A stretch of 64,000 nucleotides of DNA. Origin: Corynebacterium kroppenstedtii. Lineage in GTDB: Bacteria > Actinomycetota > Actinomycetes > Mycobacteriales > Mycobacteriaceae. Shown here piece after piece: positions 48,894 through 57,738 of the stretch (its first letter is position 1; every line of letters begins with the position of its first letter). Both the position numbers and the translations under genes were made by a program. Under the pieces are notes generated by a model. The model searched no databases, was not told the DNA's origin, and saw nothing but the letters and a program-made list of their open reading frames with translations. The stretch spans positions 2,356,001 to 2,420,000 of the forward strand of contig NZ_CP069792.1 of assembly GCF_016894245.1 (NCBI RefSeq), written 5' to 3'.

Positions 48894-49688
48894 TTACGTG
48901 CCGTATCCGAATTCCCGAGCTTTTTCATCATTCCATGTGCTCCACAATGGCTTAGCCCAATCGCCAAAGTCTCGGTCCGTAAGGACTACTGCATAATGCT
49001 CACCTGGGACGGTCCACAGGAATGTTCCGCTTTGCCCAAAATGCCCGACGGTGTGCGGAGGCAATACTGTGCCGGTCCAGTGTTCGCGGCCCGATCCTCC
49101 GCGTTCGCGTGGGAGCCCCTTCTTACCCTTCACTTCAGGCCCCAGAGCCCACGGGCACGGTTTGAACATCCCGTAGCCGGGGACGACGCCGGCTAGGTCT
49201 GGATACCACACTTCATAGTGGGGTTCCGCCACCAATTGTGGTTTCATCATTTCCTGGGCGAATAAGTCCATGTCGCGCAGTGTGGATCGCGCACCGTGGC
49301 CAGCTGATCCATAGAGTTCGGTCTGCGACATTCCCAGCGGCTGGCATACCGCTTCTTGTAAATACTCTGGGAAGGGGATCTCGGTTTCTTTTTCGATGTA
49401 GTCCGCGAGGATCTCGTAGCCAGCCGAGGAGTAGATGCGCCGAGTTTCTGGGGCTTTTTCAGGTTCGACCGTGGCGAACCCTACGCCGCTAGCGTGGGCG
49501 AGCAGGTGCGCCACCGTCGCTGGGCCTACCGGTGTTGTCAGGTCGCAAACTCCCTCTTCCACGGCGACCAGCACAGCGCGGGAAGTCAGGAGTTTGGTGA
49601 CGCTAGCGAGCTCAAACACTCGGGTGGGGTCCCCCGTCATCTTTCCGTCGACGGAGCTTGCGGCGTTGTTTACGGGCCAATCGTTCAT
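48894..49688 (-). CDS. Serine hydrolase, beta-lactamase/penicillin-binding family
   Basis: 264 aa with the SxxK nucleophile motif (ASVTKLL, about residues 28-34), the Y-S-x motif in YSSAGYEIL and HFGQSG near the end in the KTG position, typical of class C/esterase-like serine hydrolases. No signal peptide, so it is probably cytoplasmic or released without export. ATG 49688 lies 77 nt inside the TRIC-like gene, so the two are coupled. Upstream TTG 49697 is a less likely start. Confidence 0.85.
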   Translation of the reverse strand: MNDWPVNNAASSVDGKMTGDPTRVFELASVTKLLTSRAVLVAVEEGVCDLTTPVGPATVAHLLAHASGVGFATVEPEKAPETRRIYSSAGYEILADYIEKETEIPFPEYLQEAVCQPLGMSQTELYGSAGHGARSTLRDMDLFAQEMMKPQLVAEPHYEVWYPDLAGVVPGYGMFKPCPWALGPEVKGKKGLPRERGGSGREHWTGTVLPPHTVGHFGQSGTFLWTVPGEHYAVVLTDRDFGDWAKPLWSTWNDEKAREFGYGT

Positions 49689-50370
49689 CAGGTTCAACCA
49701 TAGCGCGCGTGAGCATGAGCCGTCGGAGTTGACCTGCTGTCATGGTGACTGGTGCCCAATCGGGGTTATTGGGCAGCCCCCACCCTTTGAAATAGGCGAC
49801 GATGGACAAGATGGAAGCAAACGACGCCGAGACCACCATGCCCACGGTTTGGAGTTGGAAGCTATTGAAGAGCACCATCATTCCGCTACCGAGAAGTGCC
49901 GACGTGGCATAGAGGGTGTTACCGCCAAAAATGGCGGGAACAACGCCGATGGTGATATCGCGGATCATCCCGCCGCCGACTGCTGTGATCATGCCAAGGA
50001 GCATTGCAGAGGGCCACAATAACCCGGCATTGAGGGCTTTTATTGTTCCGGTTACTGCCCAAACGCCAAGAACGATGCCATCACCAACTTTGAGAAGTCT
50101 GTTCCATTGTTCTCGCTCTAGCGACACTGTCATGGCGACGAGTCCGCCTGATAATGCGACGCCGAGGTAGATGGGCTCCTTTAATGCAGCAGGGAGGCCA
50201 TTTTGCAGGAGCGTATCTCGGAGTAAACCGCCACCGAGGCCCGATAAGATCGCGAGGAGGCCGAATCCGATAGCGTCGAATTTTCGACGACGCGCAATGG
50301 CGCCTCCCAGGATGCCGTTGATGAAGACACCGGTTAAGTCGATAATGCGGTAGACGGAGACAATGTCCAT
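49612..50370 (-). CDS. TRIC-type cation channel family (UPF0126)
   Basis: 252 aa with about seven TM helices and two glycine-rich inverted repeats, GGLLRDTLL and GGMIRDI, the hallmark of TRIC-related prokaryotic channels. A long basic C-terminus (RLARKQRRKLRRRK) runs on after the last helix and overlaps the serine hydrolase gene. GAAAG lies upstream of ATG 50370. Ion specificity cannot be told. Confidence 0.85.
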   Translation of the reverse strand: MDIVSVYRIIDLTGVFINGILGGAIARRRKFDAIGFGLLAILSGLGGGLLRDTLLQNGLPAALKEPIYLGVALSGGLVAMTVSLEREQWNRLLKVGDGIVLGVWAVTGTIKALNAGLLWPSAMLLGMITAVGGGMIRDITIGVVPAIFGGNTLYATSALLGSGMMVLFNSFQLQTVGMVVSASFASILSIVAYFKGWGLPNNPDWAPVTMTAGQLRRLMLTRAMVEPDERLARKQRRKLRRRKDDGGPHPSV

Positions 50371-50402
50371 GGTCTTTCACCAATCTGAACCATGTGAATG
50401 CG

Positions 50403-50436
50403 AAAAATCCCTTGCCTACGAGAATAGACAAGGGAT
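50403..50436 (-). terminator. Terminator of the CAU tRNA
   Basis: ATCCCTTG / CAAGGGAT stem with a 14-nt loop, followed on the minus strand by TTTTT. Confidence 0.8.
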
Positions 50437-50440
50437 GATG

Positions 50441-50514
50441 TGGGGCCAGCGGGGCTCGAACCCGCGACCAACGGATTATGAGTCCGTGGCTCTAACCTAC
50501 TGAGCTATAGCCCC
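50441..50514 (-). tRNA. tRNA with anticodon CAT (Met or Ile2)
   Basis: 74 nt with acceptor GGGGCTA/TGGCCCC, anticodon stem ACGGA/TCCGT around CTCATAA and T-loop GGTTCGAGCC. It is not initiator tRNA. The acceptor resembles tRNA-Ile, so elongator Met and lysidine-modified Ile2 both remain possible. Confidence 0.92.
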
Positions 50515-50610
50515 GTGAGGATGATAGCAAACGATCTGGAGAATACCGCTATCGCTTCACCCGTTTTCCTGCCCTACATTAGCGACACAATGAACTAACC
50601 AGGTCACGGG

Positions 50611-50650
50611 TAAAAATAAAAACACGGGTCATGACAAGCACAGACCCGTG
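50611..50650 (-). terminator. Terminator of tRNA-Asn
   Basis: CACGGGTC / GACCCGTG stem with a 12-nt loop, followed on the minus strand by TTTTTATTTTTA. Confidence 0.8.
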
Positions 50651-50662
50651 GATGTGAAAAAG

Positions 50663-50735
50663 CTCCCCCAACTGGACTCGAACCAGTAACCCTTCGATTA
50701 ACAGTCGAATGCTCTGCCAATTGAGCTATGGGGGA
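50663..50735 (-). tRNA. tRNA-Asn (anticodon GTT)
   Basis: 73 nt. Acceptor TCCCCCA pairs with TGGGGGA, discriminator G; anticodon stem TTCGA/TCGAA around CTGTTAA; T-loop GGTTCGAGTCC. CCA not encoded. Confidence 0.95.
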
Positions 50736-50945
50736 ATCTGCGGATGACGTCCGCAACGAGATAGAACTGTACAGAGAGACCACAGCAGAGGCAAATCACT
50801 GGATTGAGCTGCGCTTATTCACGCAAACCGCTAAGCACGGTTCCATAAAGTTGCCGCCTCATCCATCCATACGACGCCCACCATAATGCGGGTACCGTAC
50901 CCTAAAGCCATAGAACGAAGTTAGCAAAAGTGATAAGAATAGAGT

Positions 50946-51653
50946 ATGTCTGATCTCAACGTTTCTTTGCGCCCCAACGAAAATGGCGTCCACCTTACTA
51001 AGGTTCCATCGAGGCTGATTACCTTCTGGCAGAAAACCACGTTAGCGGTTACCGATCAGCGCATTGCTATTAACCGGCCCCGTTTACTGTTCGGTTTAAT
51101 CCCCACCGGTAATCGACTCAATAACATCGAGTTGAAATCGGTATCTCATACCGAGACGAAGAAAACGTTTGATCTCACCTACTTAATTACGTCGGCGTTC
51201 CTTTTTGCCCTTAGCTTGATCTGGTTTATCAGCTCTTTTCATGCGAAGAAGCCAGGAATCGACGAATACTACAGTGATTACCCGGAGGGAAAAGTCAGTC
51301 CGCTGATTATGACTCTCTCGGTGATCTGCATGCTTATATCACTCGCTCTGGTCGCTAATTCGTATCGGTCGCGGCTTGTAGTCATCGATAACTTTGACGG
51401 TCAGGATGAAGTCGATGTCTCCGCTCTGGCGCATACAGAAGTGACTAACTTCTCCAATGGTTTCAACGAGTACGTCGGTTACAACCCACAAAACCAAGCC
51501 CCGCAGTCACAGTTCAGCGTGCCGGGACAGGGAAGGAACCAGCAACAGAACCCATCCAATTATCAGAATCCTGGAGTTGCTAACGGATACAACCAGCCGC
51601 AACAGACGCAGGGAAATTACTCAAACAACCCGGAAAATAACCAACCACGTTAG
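50946..51653 (+). CDS. PH-like two-TM protein with Q/N-rich tail, paralogue 1
   Basis: 235 aa, not recognised as a named family. Residues 1-70 form a PH-like head with FWQKTTLAVTDQRI and LFGLIPTG at residues 27-55, which aligns residue for residue with the protein at 52738-53862. Two TM helices follow (about 76-98 and 118-138), then a short soluble part, and from about residue 178 to the end a tail made mostly of Gln, Asn, Pro, Ser and Gly. The head should be cytoplasmic. AT-rich codon use. No upstream SD sequence was clear. Confidence 0.7.
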   Translation: MSDLNVSLRPNENGVHLTKVPSRLITFWQKTTLAVTDQRIAINRPRLLFGLIPTGNRLNNIELKSVSHTETKKTFDLTYLITSAFLFALSLIWFISSFHAKKPGIDEYYSDYPEGKVSPLIMTLSVICMLISLALVANSYRSRLVVIDNFDGQDEVDVSALAHTEVTNFSNGFNEYVGYNPQNQAPQSQFSVPGQGRNQQQNPSNYQNPGVANGYNQPQQTQGNYSNNPENNQPR

Positions 51654-51809
51654 ACCTAAAACTCACGTAGCATAGGTTCGGTTAGGTGCCGCTAGCTTTG
51701 TCGCAAATCTGTTAAGAAAGATTAATAAGATTTTTTAACGGCAAGTGGTCGAAGTCCAAAATCGCGAACACTACGCTATCAGGCTTCTACTGAAGGACAT
51801 GTAGTTCAA

Positions 51810-52217
51810 ATGCGGAAAAGGATTCTCCCCCTCGTCAGTGTTTCCCTGGCAGGCATAATAGCTCTCTCCGGGTGTTCATCAAACGACAAGCTCTCAAATG
51901 GGAAGTGGGAGTTTGAAACCCCTGACGACCTCGAGGACACAATAGATGCTAGTTCGATGATCCTCGACGTCAGCGACCAAAACTTCACTCTTCGAAGTGT
52001 TGATAGGTACGGCGATGTCAACGAAGACGATACAGCAACGGGTAGGGTAAATCGCCCTAAGCGAGCACTAGAAGCACATAACTATAACGGCTCCGAAGCT
52101 TTCACCGAAGCAGAAAAAGACAATGCTGGTAGCGAGAATGTTGTCGAGTATAAGTTTAAAGGAGGTACGCTCATTATCCGGTTTCTCGGGGAAGATTGGA
52201 AGGGAAAGAAAAAGTGA
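51810..52217 (+). CDS. Hypothetical lipoprotein
   Basis: 135 aa with a lipoprotein signal (basic N-terminus, hydrophobic stretch, lipobox ALSGC at residues 18-22). The mature part is acidic to neutral with no family I recognise and ends in a basic KGKKK tail. Located between the two PH-like proteins, so it might act with them. AAGGA lies about 12 nt upstream. Confidence 0.75.
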   Translation: MRKRILPLVSVSLAGIIALSGCSSNDKLSNGKWEFETPDDLEDTIDASSMILDVSDQNFTLRSVDRYGDVNEDDTATGRVNRPKRALEAHNYNGSEAFTEAEKDNAGSENVVEYKFKGGTLIIRFLGEDWKGKKK

Positions 52218-52737
52218 TCTCTATTCACGCTTTGACTCGGAACACTGAGAATACTCTTCAGGCTCGTCAACATGCATGTTTTCTGTTTACGAGAAGTGTA
52301 ATGCCTCACTAAGATGCGGAATTAAAGAAAACAGGTATAAAGAGTTCTCGTTAATGAAATTACACTGAGCCTGGCTACGTTTTCACCTCATAAAATTGGT
52401 GTGAGATTTTCACCTCGCAGCTGAGGGTGGAAACAATATAGGCGCTCTAGCGCCTAGTTCTTAGAATTGAAGGTGGCCACATCTTGGTCTAAACCGACAA
52501 TTCGCGGAAAGGCTAGCTTTTTCGCGAAATACTAACCAACTCGAACCGTGGCGTATCAACTAGGCAATGCAACTGCACGTTTAGTTTTTCAGTTCAACCC
52601 ACGGCCGCTGCGACCATATTAAATAGATCATGAGCGGCGCCAAAATCTGGCGTCGCTCATTAGACACTCTTCACCGAATTACACCGATTAGCCAAGAACA
52701 CCGCACAATGTACCGATAGTCCCCCTTAAATAATCAA
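52218..52737. other. AT-rich intergenic region with palindromes
   Basis: 520 nt without a gene that I can support. It contains a perfect AGGCGCT-CT-AGCGCCT palindrome (52440-52455) and a longer hairpin (52630-52660). The rest shows no repeats, RNA gene or mobile-element ends. Confidence 0.6.
52630..52660. terminator. Hairpin between convergent genes
   Basis: A 13-bp stem (ATGAGCGGCGCCA with one G-T pair) and 5-nt loop. It has no strong T-run, but the position between the lipoprotein gene and the convergent PH-like gene suits a terminator. Confidence 0.5.
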
Positions 52738-53862
52738 CTAGTCGTGGGATGAATCCTTCTTTTCAGATTCGTTGGTATACCTCGAACTGAGATTCGAGTC
52801 ACCATCTTCGGGGTGTTCATTCGTAAGAGTCGATTCAGATTCCTCTGAAACGGAATGGCTAGAACTCGTGCTCGAACTACTTTGTGGTGAAGATTGTCCC
52901 CATTGGTTAGGGTTACTGAATTGACCAGATCCGGCCTGCTGGTTGGCACTCTGTTCACCTCGGTTTCCACCGAAAGACTGCCCAGCATTGAACGACTGAG
53001 AACCATTCGAGTTCTGCGCACTCTGGTTGCTTGTCGAGAAACCTTGTTGCGAGCCGCCGAAGCCCTGTTGCTGACCACCGAAACCCTGCGAGGAATTAAA
53101 TCCCCGCTGCTGGTTGCCGAACTGCTGAGGCTGACCACCAAAGCCCTGTTGCTGACCACCGAAACCCTGCGAGGAATTAAATCCCCGCTGCTGGTTGCCA
53201 AACTGCTGAGGCTGACCACCGAAACCCTGCGAGGAATTAAATCCCCGCTGCTGGTTGCCAAACTGCTGAGGCTGACCATCAAACCCCTGAGGAGCGTTAA
53301 ATCCCTGCGGCTGCCCTCCGTCGAATTGCGACTGCCCGAAGCCTGTTCCATCGGGATGAGGATGAATGTAATCGGTAAGTCGATCACTAAATTCTTTTAG
53401 TAAAGACTTCTGTATTGGAGTGATAGTAAAACAAGTCTTTTCTCCGTAATTTTCAATAAAATATATTCCTGATCGTAAGGAATTAATAATTAGTACAATA
53501 GATACCCAATAAACAAGGGCCCAAACCCCAGCACCTGCTCCGGTTAAAACAAAAGACTCAGTCGGATCAACGGACAAATAATATAGACCCGTCTCGATGA
53601 ACCATATAAACCCAAAGAGTAAAAACTGTGGGAAATAAATTTTCCACGAAGCGGTAACTTCAGAAATAGAACTCAATGGAATTGATTCTTCCCGACCACC
53701 GAGAGGAATAAATCCTAAAAATGTTTTATGGTCCCTAACCACTACACGATGATTTGTCACAATCATCGTTGTGGGAAGCCAAAACAAAAGCAGGCTTGAT
53801 CGGAATTTACGAGAAAAGACACGTTGCTCACCGGGGGTCAGGATTATATCACTATCAACCAT
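52738..53862 (-). CDS. PH-like two-TM protein with Q/G-rich repeat tail, paralogue 2
   Basis: 374 aa. Residues 1-75 are the PH-like head (FWLPTTMIVTNHRV, then TFLGFIPLGG at 47-56), followed by TM helices at about 77-96 and 104-128 and a short soluble part to 165. Residues 172-275 are Gln/Gly/Phe/Asn-rich and contain three copies of a 20-residue unit (GQPQQFGNQQRGFNSSQGFG), beginning near 196, 216 and 243. Residues 275-374 are Ser/Glu/Asn-rich. The composition is prion-like. Same family as the protein at 50946. No enzymatic residues seen. Confidence 0.72.
   Translation of the reverse strand: MVDSDIILTPGEQRVFSRKFRSSLLLFWLPTTMIVTNHRVVVRDHKTFLGFIPLGGREESIPLSSISEVTASWKIYFPQFLLFGFIWFIETGLYYLSVDPTESFVLTGAGAGVWALVYWVSIVLIINSLRSGIYFIENYGEKTCFTITPIQKSLLKEFSDRLTDYIHPHPDGTGFGQSQFDGGQPQGFNAPQGFDGQPQQFGNQQRGFNSSQGFGGQPQQFGNQQRGFNSSQGFGGQQQGFGGQPQQFGNQQRGFNSSQGFGGQQQGFGGSQQGFSTSNQSAQNSNGSQSFNAGQSFGGNRGEQSANQQAGSGQFSNPNQWGQSSPQSSSSTSSSHSVSEESESTLTNEHPEDGDSNLSSRYTNESEKKDSSHD
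53080..53285 (-). repeat. 60-bp coding tandem repeats in the Q/G-rich tail
   Basis: Three near-identical 60-bp copies plus shorter GQQQGFG units encode the repeat tail. The DNA copies differ at very few positions, which suggests recent expansion. Confidence 0.85.
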
Positions 53863-54018
53863 ATGACTAGGTATACCAACATCAGATCACGGCCACAATC
53901 ATAAAAAGATAATTTCCAGATTCGTTATTGAAATGTAACGAAAATTACCCTAAAAAGGAGGTTCGTGTCTGATAAAGCTTGCTAAATCCCTACGTCTGGC
54001 AGAATGTGACGTGGTTCT

Positions 54019-56475
54019 TCAGAACTCCTTTTGGATTCGAATTTCATAACGATCTTTATCGCGAATAAAGATCAGTGCGACAAGAGCACCGACAGCAGCC
54101 AGAACCGCGGCAATAATCAGCACGTTATGTAACCCGTTGATGTAGGATTCCAGAGCTTTGTCGACAAACATTGGGGCATGCTGGCGAATAATCGAGAATT
54201 GCCCACTCGACGCTAAATCTACAATCTTTTGCGGAGCATCCATCGTGATAGTCGATTTATCCGGCGACAATACCGCTCCCGGTGGCAACTGAGGCACGGG
54301 CGCTGAGGCTCCCGGTGGCATCTGCTGTGCTGCACCCGCTTGCGTGTTCATCACCGATGCCGTCGGAAAGGACACCGCTTTCAACCCTGAGGACGTTGCC
54401 GCTGTAATAATCGCACCATAAATAGCCACGCCGAAACTAGTCCCCAAGGGAAAAGCTGTGTTGGCAATACCGGTAGCGGTACCTGTTTTACGCGGAGCAA
54501 CAACAGAGACCGCAACGTCCATCAAGTGCGGAAGCATCAATCCGGTACCAATGCCGACCACGATGTACATCGGAATGATGTCAACCCAGCCGGAGTTAGA
54601 GTTCAACTTCAAGCCAAGGAGCAGGCCAGCTGCAATGATGATCATTCCCAAGGCCTGAATGGCAGAAACTTTGATCCTCTTACCCAGCTGTATCGCCACA
54701 GGTGAGAACAGAATAATCGGGATAGCTAGTGCCGTCGTCACGTAACCAACCTCTAAAGAGGTTAAACCGACTGCTCCCGACAGCCAGAGAATGATGTACG
54801 GCATCATCCCGAAACTAAACAATCGGGCCGCGAACGCAACGATGGTCACCGCAGAAAAGGAGGGGATAGTAAACATGCGGACATCGATCATGGCCTTGTC
54901 CCCCTTGGCCAATTGCATCCACACCAAAATAACTAACCCCGCCAGGCTTACACCAAAGCCTATAAAGACTTTGCCATCGGTCCACCCATCATCAGGGCCG
55001 GTAAGGAGAGCGTAATTCAAAGCAAAGAGGAACACAGACGCGACAATCAGGGTTAACCATGAGATCGGCGGAACCGACTCCTCAACCTCCCGGTTTTCGA
55101 GCTTCTCTACCTCCTCGGCATACCCCTCAGCCAACAGATGCGCTTTTCTCTCTTCCAAAGCCTGCTGACGCCACTGCTGTGCATCCTTCGGCACGCCGAA
55201 CAACGTTCCACCAATGATCAGTAATCCAATTGGAATGTTGATCGCGAAGATCCACCGCCAGTCAAAGAATTCAATAATGGCACCACCGACAAGTGGTCCC
55301 AATGCCACTGCAGCGGCACCAGCCGCCATGAAAACAGCCACCGCACTCGTTCGCTGTTTCTCCTCACCAGGGCCGAAAACATCGGAAAGAAGGGGCAAAC
55401 TGGATCCGAAGACCATGGCACCCCCAGCCCCCTGGATGGCGCGAGCCACAATCATCCAATTTTCAGCATCGGCCGTCATACATCCGACCGACGCCGCGAC
55501 AAATATCAGCTGCCCCACGATGAAGATGCCTCGGCGTCCTACGAGGTCAGACAGGCTACCAACGCCCAACAACAACGCCGCGAAAGCCAGAGTGTACGCG
55601 TTGACGATCCACTGCGAGCCCGACAACGACAACTTGAGGCTTTCGCCAATGTCCGGCAATGCCACCAGGACGATCGTCATATCAAGCGTCATCATGAGCG
55701 AGGCAACAGACCCCGCTACCGTGGACCAAAACTTCGCATGAGGGTAACGACGACCAGTCGGTTTCTTCCCCGATTCGGCCTGCTTCGTTTTCGCTGCGGA
55801 GGATTTAGCCTTCGCCGTGGAGGGGTTTATTGTCTTTGCTGCGGCAGGCTTTGTCTTCACTGCAGAGGACTGTGGCCCTGTTACGTCGGCGACAGACACG
55901 TCATCACTATCGACGCCTCCGCTCACAAGGTCATCGGGGCGGGCGTCCGCGCCCCCAACTCCAGGACGTTCGAACGTATCTTCCGAGGGATGGGTATATA
56001 GGTCCTGGCCATCTGGAGTGTTATCCTCTCGGCCCGGCGCGTCGCCTGCCGCCTCGTCGCTGCCGACAACTTCGCCTTCAAGGATTTCGCCGCCATAGCC
56101 CGACGCATCCGCCGGCGATGAGGGAAACCCTGGGTACCCCGCGCCCGAGGGCACCGACTCATCCTGCCACGGGCGTTGTCCGCCACCAGTCAGCGGATGC
56201 CCCATGAAAGAAACCTCGTCTTCGGGGCGGAGAACATCGACTTCACGGCGCCGATGGCGACCACCCGACGAGGTCAATTCCTTTAAACTTGGATCGAACG
56301 TGAGAAACGGAAACGCCGGCGCGTTACGTTCTTCCGACGCGTTACGTTCTTCCGGCGTCGACACGTCATCCACGCCTGACGGATCACCCTTCAGCGGGTC
56401 ATACGCACTGTCCGCACTACCAGCTCGGCCAGCAAAGCGGCTGTCCGACGCAGACGATGGCTCCTTAGAGTCCAC
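54019..56475 (-). CDS. MFS multidrug exporter (DHA2/EmrB-QacA) with long N-terminal extension
   Basis: 818 aa. From about residue 248 it is a 14-helix DHA2 drug:proton antiporter with motif A (GSLSDLVGRRG) and motif C-like GPLVGG. The first 245 residues are hydrophilic, rich in Asp, Glu, Ser and Gly, then an Ala/Lys/Thr-rich stretch (about 205-238) directly before TM1. Typical family members are near 500 aa, so the extension is unusual. Start GTG 56475 with GGAGG 5 nt upstream. Substrate unknown. Confidence 0.9.
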   Translation of the reverse strand: MDSKEPSSASDSRFAGRAGSADSAYDPLKGDPSGVDDVSTPEERNASEERNAPAFPFLTFDPSLKELTSSGGRHRRREVDVLRPEDEVSFMGHPLTGGGQRPWQDESVPSGAGYPGFPSSPADASGYGGEILEGEVVGSDEAAGDAPGREDNTPDGQDLYTHPSEDTFERPGVGGADARPDDLVSGGVDSDDVSVADVTGPQSSAVKTKPAAAKTINPSTAKAKSSAAKTKQAESGKKPTGRRYPHAKFWSTVAGSVASLMMTLDMTIVLVALPDIGESLKLSLSGSQWIVNAYTLAFAALLLGVGSLSDLVGRRGIFIVGQLIFVAASVGCMTADAENWMIVARAIQGAGGAMVFGSSLPLLSDVFGPGEEKQRTSAVAVFMAAGAAAVALGPLVGGAIIEFFDWRWIFAINIPIGLLIIGGTLFGVPKDAQQWRQQALEERKAHLLAEGYAEEVEKLENREVEESVPPISWLTLIVASVFLFALNYALLTGPDDGWTDGKVFIGFGVSLAGLVILVWMQLAKGDKAMIDVRMFTIPSFSAVTIVAFAARLFSFGMMPYIILWLSGAVGLTSLEVGYVTTALAIPIILFSPVAIQLGKRIKVSAIQALGMIIIAAGLLLGLKLNSNSGWVDIIPMYIVVGIGTGLMLPHLMDVAVSVVAPRKTGTATGIANTAFPLGTSFGVAIYGAIITAATSSGLKAVSFPTASVMNTQAGAAQQMPPGASAPVPQLPPGAVLSPDKSTITMDAPQKIVDLASSGQFSIIRQHAPMFVDKALESYINGLHNVLIIAAVLAAVGALVALIFIRDKDRYEIRIQKEF

Positions 56476-56832
56476 GAAGTCCTCCCAGCGGGTAAAGCCG
56501 TCCCAGCTCTACGCAAACACAGCGCGACCACAACACACTGCTACCCCGCCACCCTCATGGCCACGAGGCAAGCGTCGCCACTAAAGAAGAGCAACCACCG
56601 CGGGTTCGCACGTGGCGACACGGAAAACGTAGAACAGAAACGCATTTAAGTTCGCTATCAACACTAGCTGCTCCTTGTTCCCCATAAATAACCGGACAAC
56701 GTGTTAAACAAACATCGTGCCGACTATGGCAAGGCTTCCGAGCGGACGGTAGCCCGAGAGAGACTCGGCTGTGGCACGGAATCCCCCGCTATCCCATGGC
56801 CGGTCATCAGCGAGCGTGGTTACACTAGCCCT
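56476..56832. promoter_or_regulatory. Divergent region, MFS gene / aldo-keto reductase
   Basis: About 357 nt with no supported gene. TACACT at 56821-56826 is the plus-strand -10 candidate. No operator recognised. Confidence 0.4.
56821..56826 (+). promoter_or_regulatory. -10 box for leaderless aldo/keto reductase mRNA
   Basis: TACACT ends 6 nt before ATG 56833. Confidence 0.5.
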
Positions 56833-57705
56833 ATGACCGATTCCTCCGCGACAAATAACCAACAATCAATTCCAACTCTGTCCACCGAGCGGTACACCCT
56901 TCCTGCGCTGGGATTTGGTACGTACCGGCTCTGGGGAAAAAGCGGTGCGCAGTCCACTGAGACTGCGCTCACGATGGGCTATCGGCTCATCGACTCTGCC
57001 TACAACTACGAAAATGAAGGCACCATCGGCGCGGGGATTCGCGCGGCCATTGATAAAGGAATTGTCTCGCGCGGCGACGTCACCGTGACCAGTAAACTTC
57101 CCGGCCGATACCACGAACATGACCAGGCACTGAGCGCCATTGAGGAATCCCTATATCGCACTGGGCTGGATTACATCGACCTGTACCTCATCCACTGGCC
57201 AAATCCGAAGCAGGGCAAATACGTTGAGGCGTGGAAAGCATTAATGGAAGCCCGGGACCGCGGACTTATCCGCAACATCGGTGTATGCAACTTCACACCG
57301 GAGCACCTGGACACCCTCGAACGGGAAACCGGCGAACTTCCCGTCATTAACCAAGTCGAGCTACACCCGTACTTCAACCAGGCTGAAACCCGCGCCTATG
57401 ACGCGGAACACGGAATCATCACAGAGGCGTGGAGCCCCCTCGCCCGAGGCGCCGTCTTTGAAGAAGACACCATTGTTTCCATCGCGAAGAACCATGACGC
57501 TTCCGTCGGCCAGGTTGTTCTTGCATGGCATCGGGCAATCGGGAGCCTCGCCATTCCGAAATCCGCGTCGGAAAAACGTCAAAAAGAAAACCTCGATTCC
57601 CTACATGTCACGCTGACGAGCGATGAGATCGAGGCGATCAATGCTCTCACGAAGCCCGACGGCCGTGAGAAGGACCAAGACCCCGACGAGTACGAAGAGT
57701 TCTAA
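56833..57705 (+). CDS. Aldo/keto reductase
   Basis: NADPH-dependent reductase, 290 aa from ATG 56833, the usual length. Catalytic Asp-Tyr in DSAYNYENE, Lys in VTSKLPGRYH and His in YLIHWPNP are all present, and IPKSASEKRQKENL binds the cofactor phosphate. The frame open to 56701 adds a non-family leader. Similar to 2,5-diketo-gluconate reductases; substrate unknown. Confidence 0.92.
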   Translation: MTDSSATNNQQSIPTLSTERYTLPALGFGTYRLWGKSGAQSTETALTMGYRLIDSAYNYENEGTIGAGIRAAIDKGIVSRGDVTVTSKLPGRYHEHDQALSAIEESLYRTGLDYIDLYLIHWPNPKQGKYVEAWKALMEARDRGLIRNIGVCNFTPEHLDTLERETGELPVINQVELHPYFNQAETRAYDAEHGIITEAWSPLARGAVFEEDTIVSIAKNHDASVGQVVLAWHRAIGSLAIPKSASEKRQKENLDSLHVTLTSDEIEAINALTKPDGREKDQDPDEYEEF

Positions 57706-57738
57706 TTCCAACCGAAGACACCACACGAAAGAAAACAC

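Noticed and set aside
53080..53285. Possible CRISPR-like or satellite repeat
   Set aside because: The repeats keep the reading frame of a protein tail, vary in length by coding units and have no unique spacers.
52894..53400. 168-codon plus-strand open frame opposite the PH-like protein
   Set aside because: It is the complement of the repeat tail, with Leu/Arg/Thr runs produced by the repeats.
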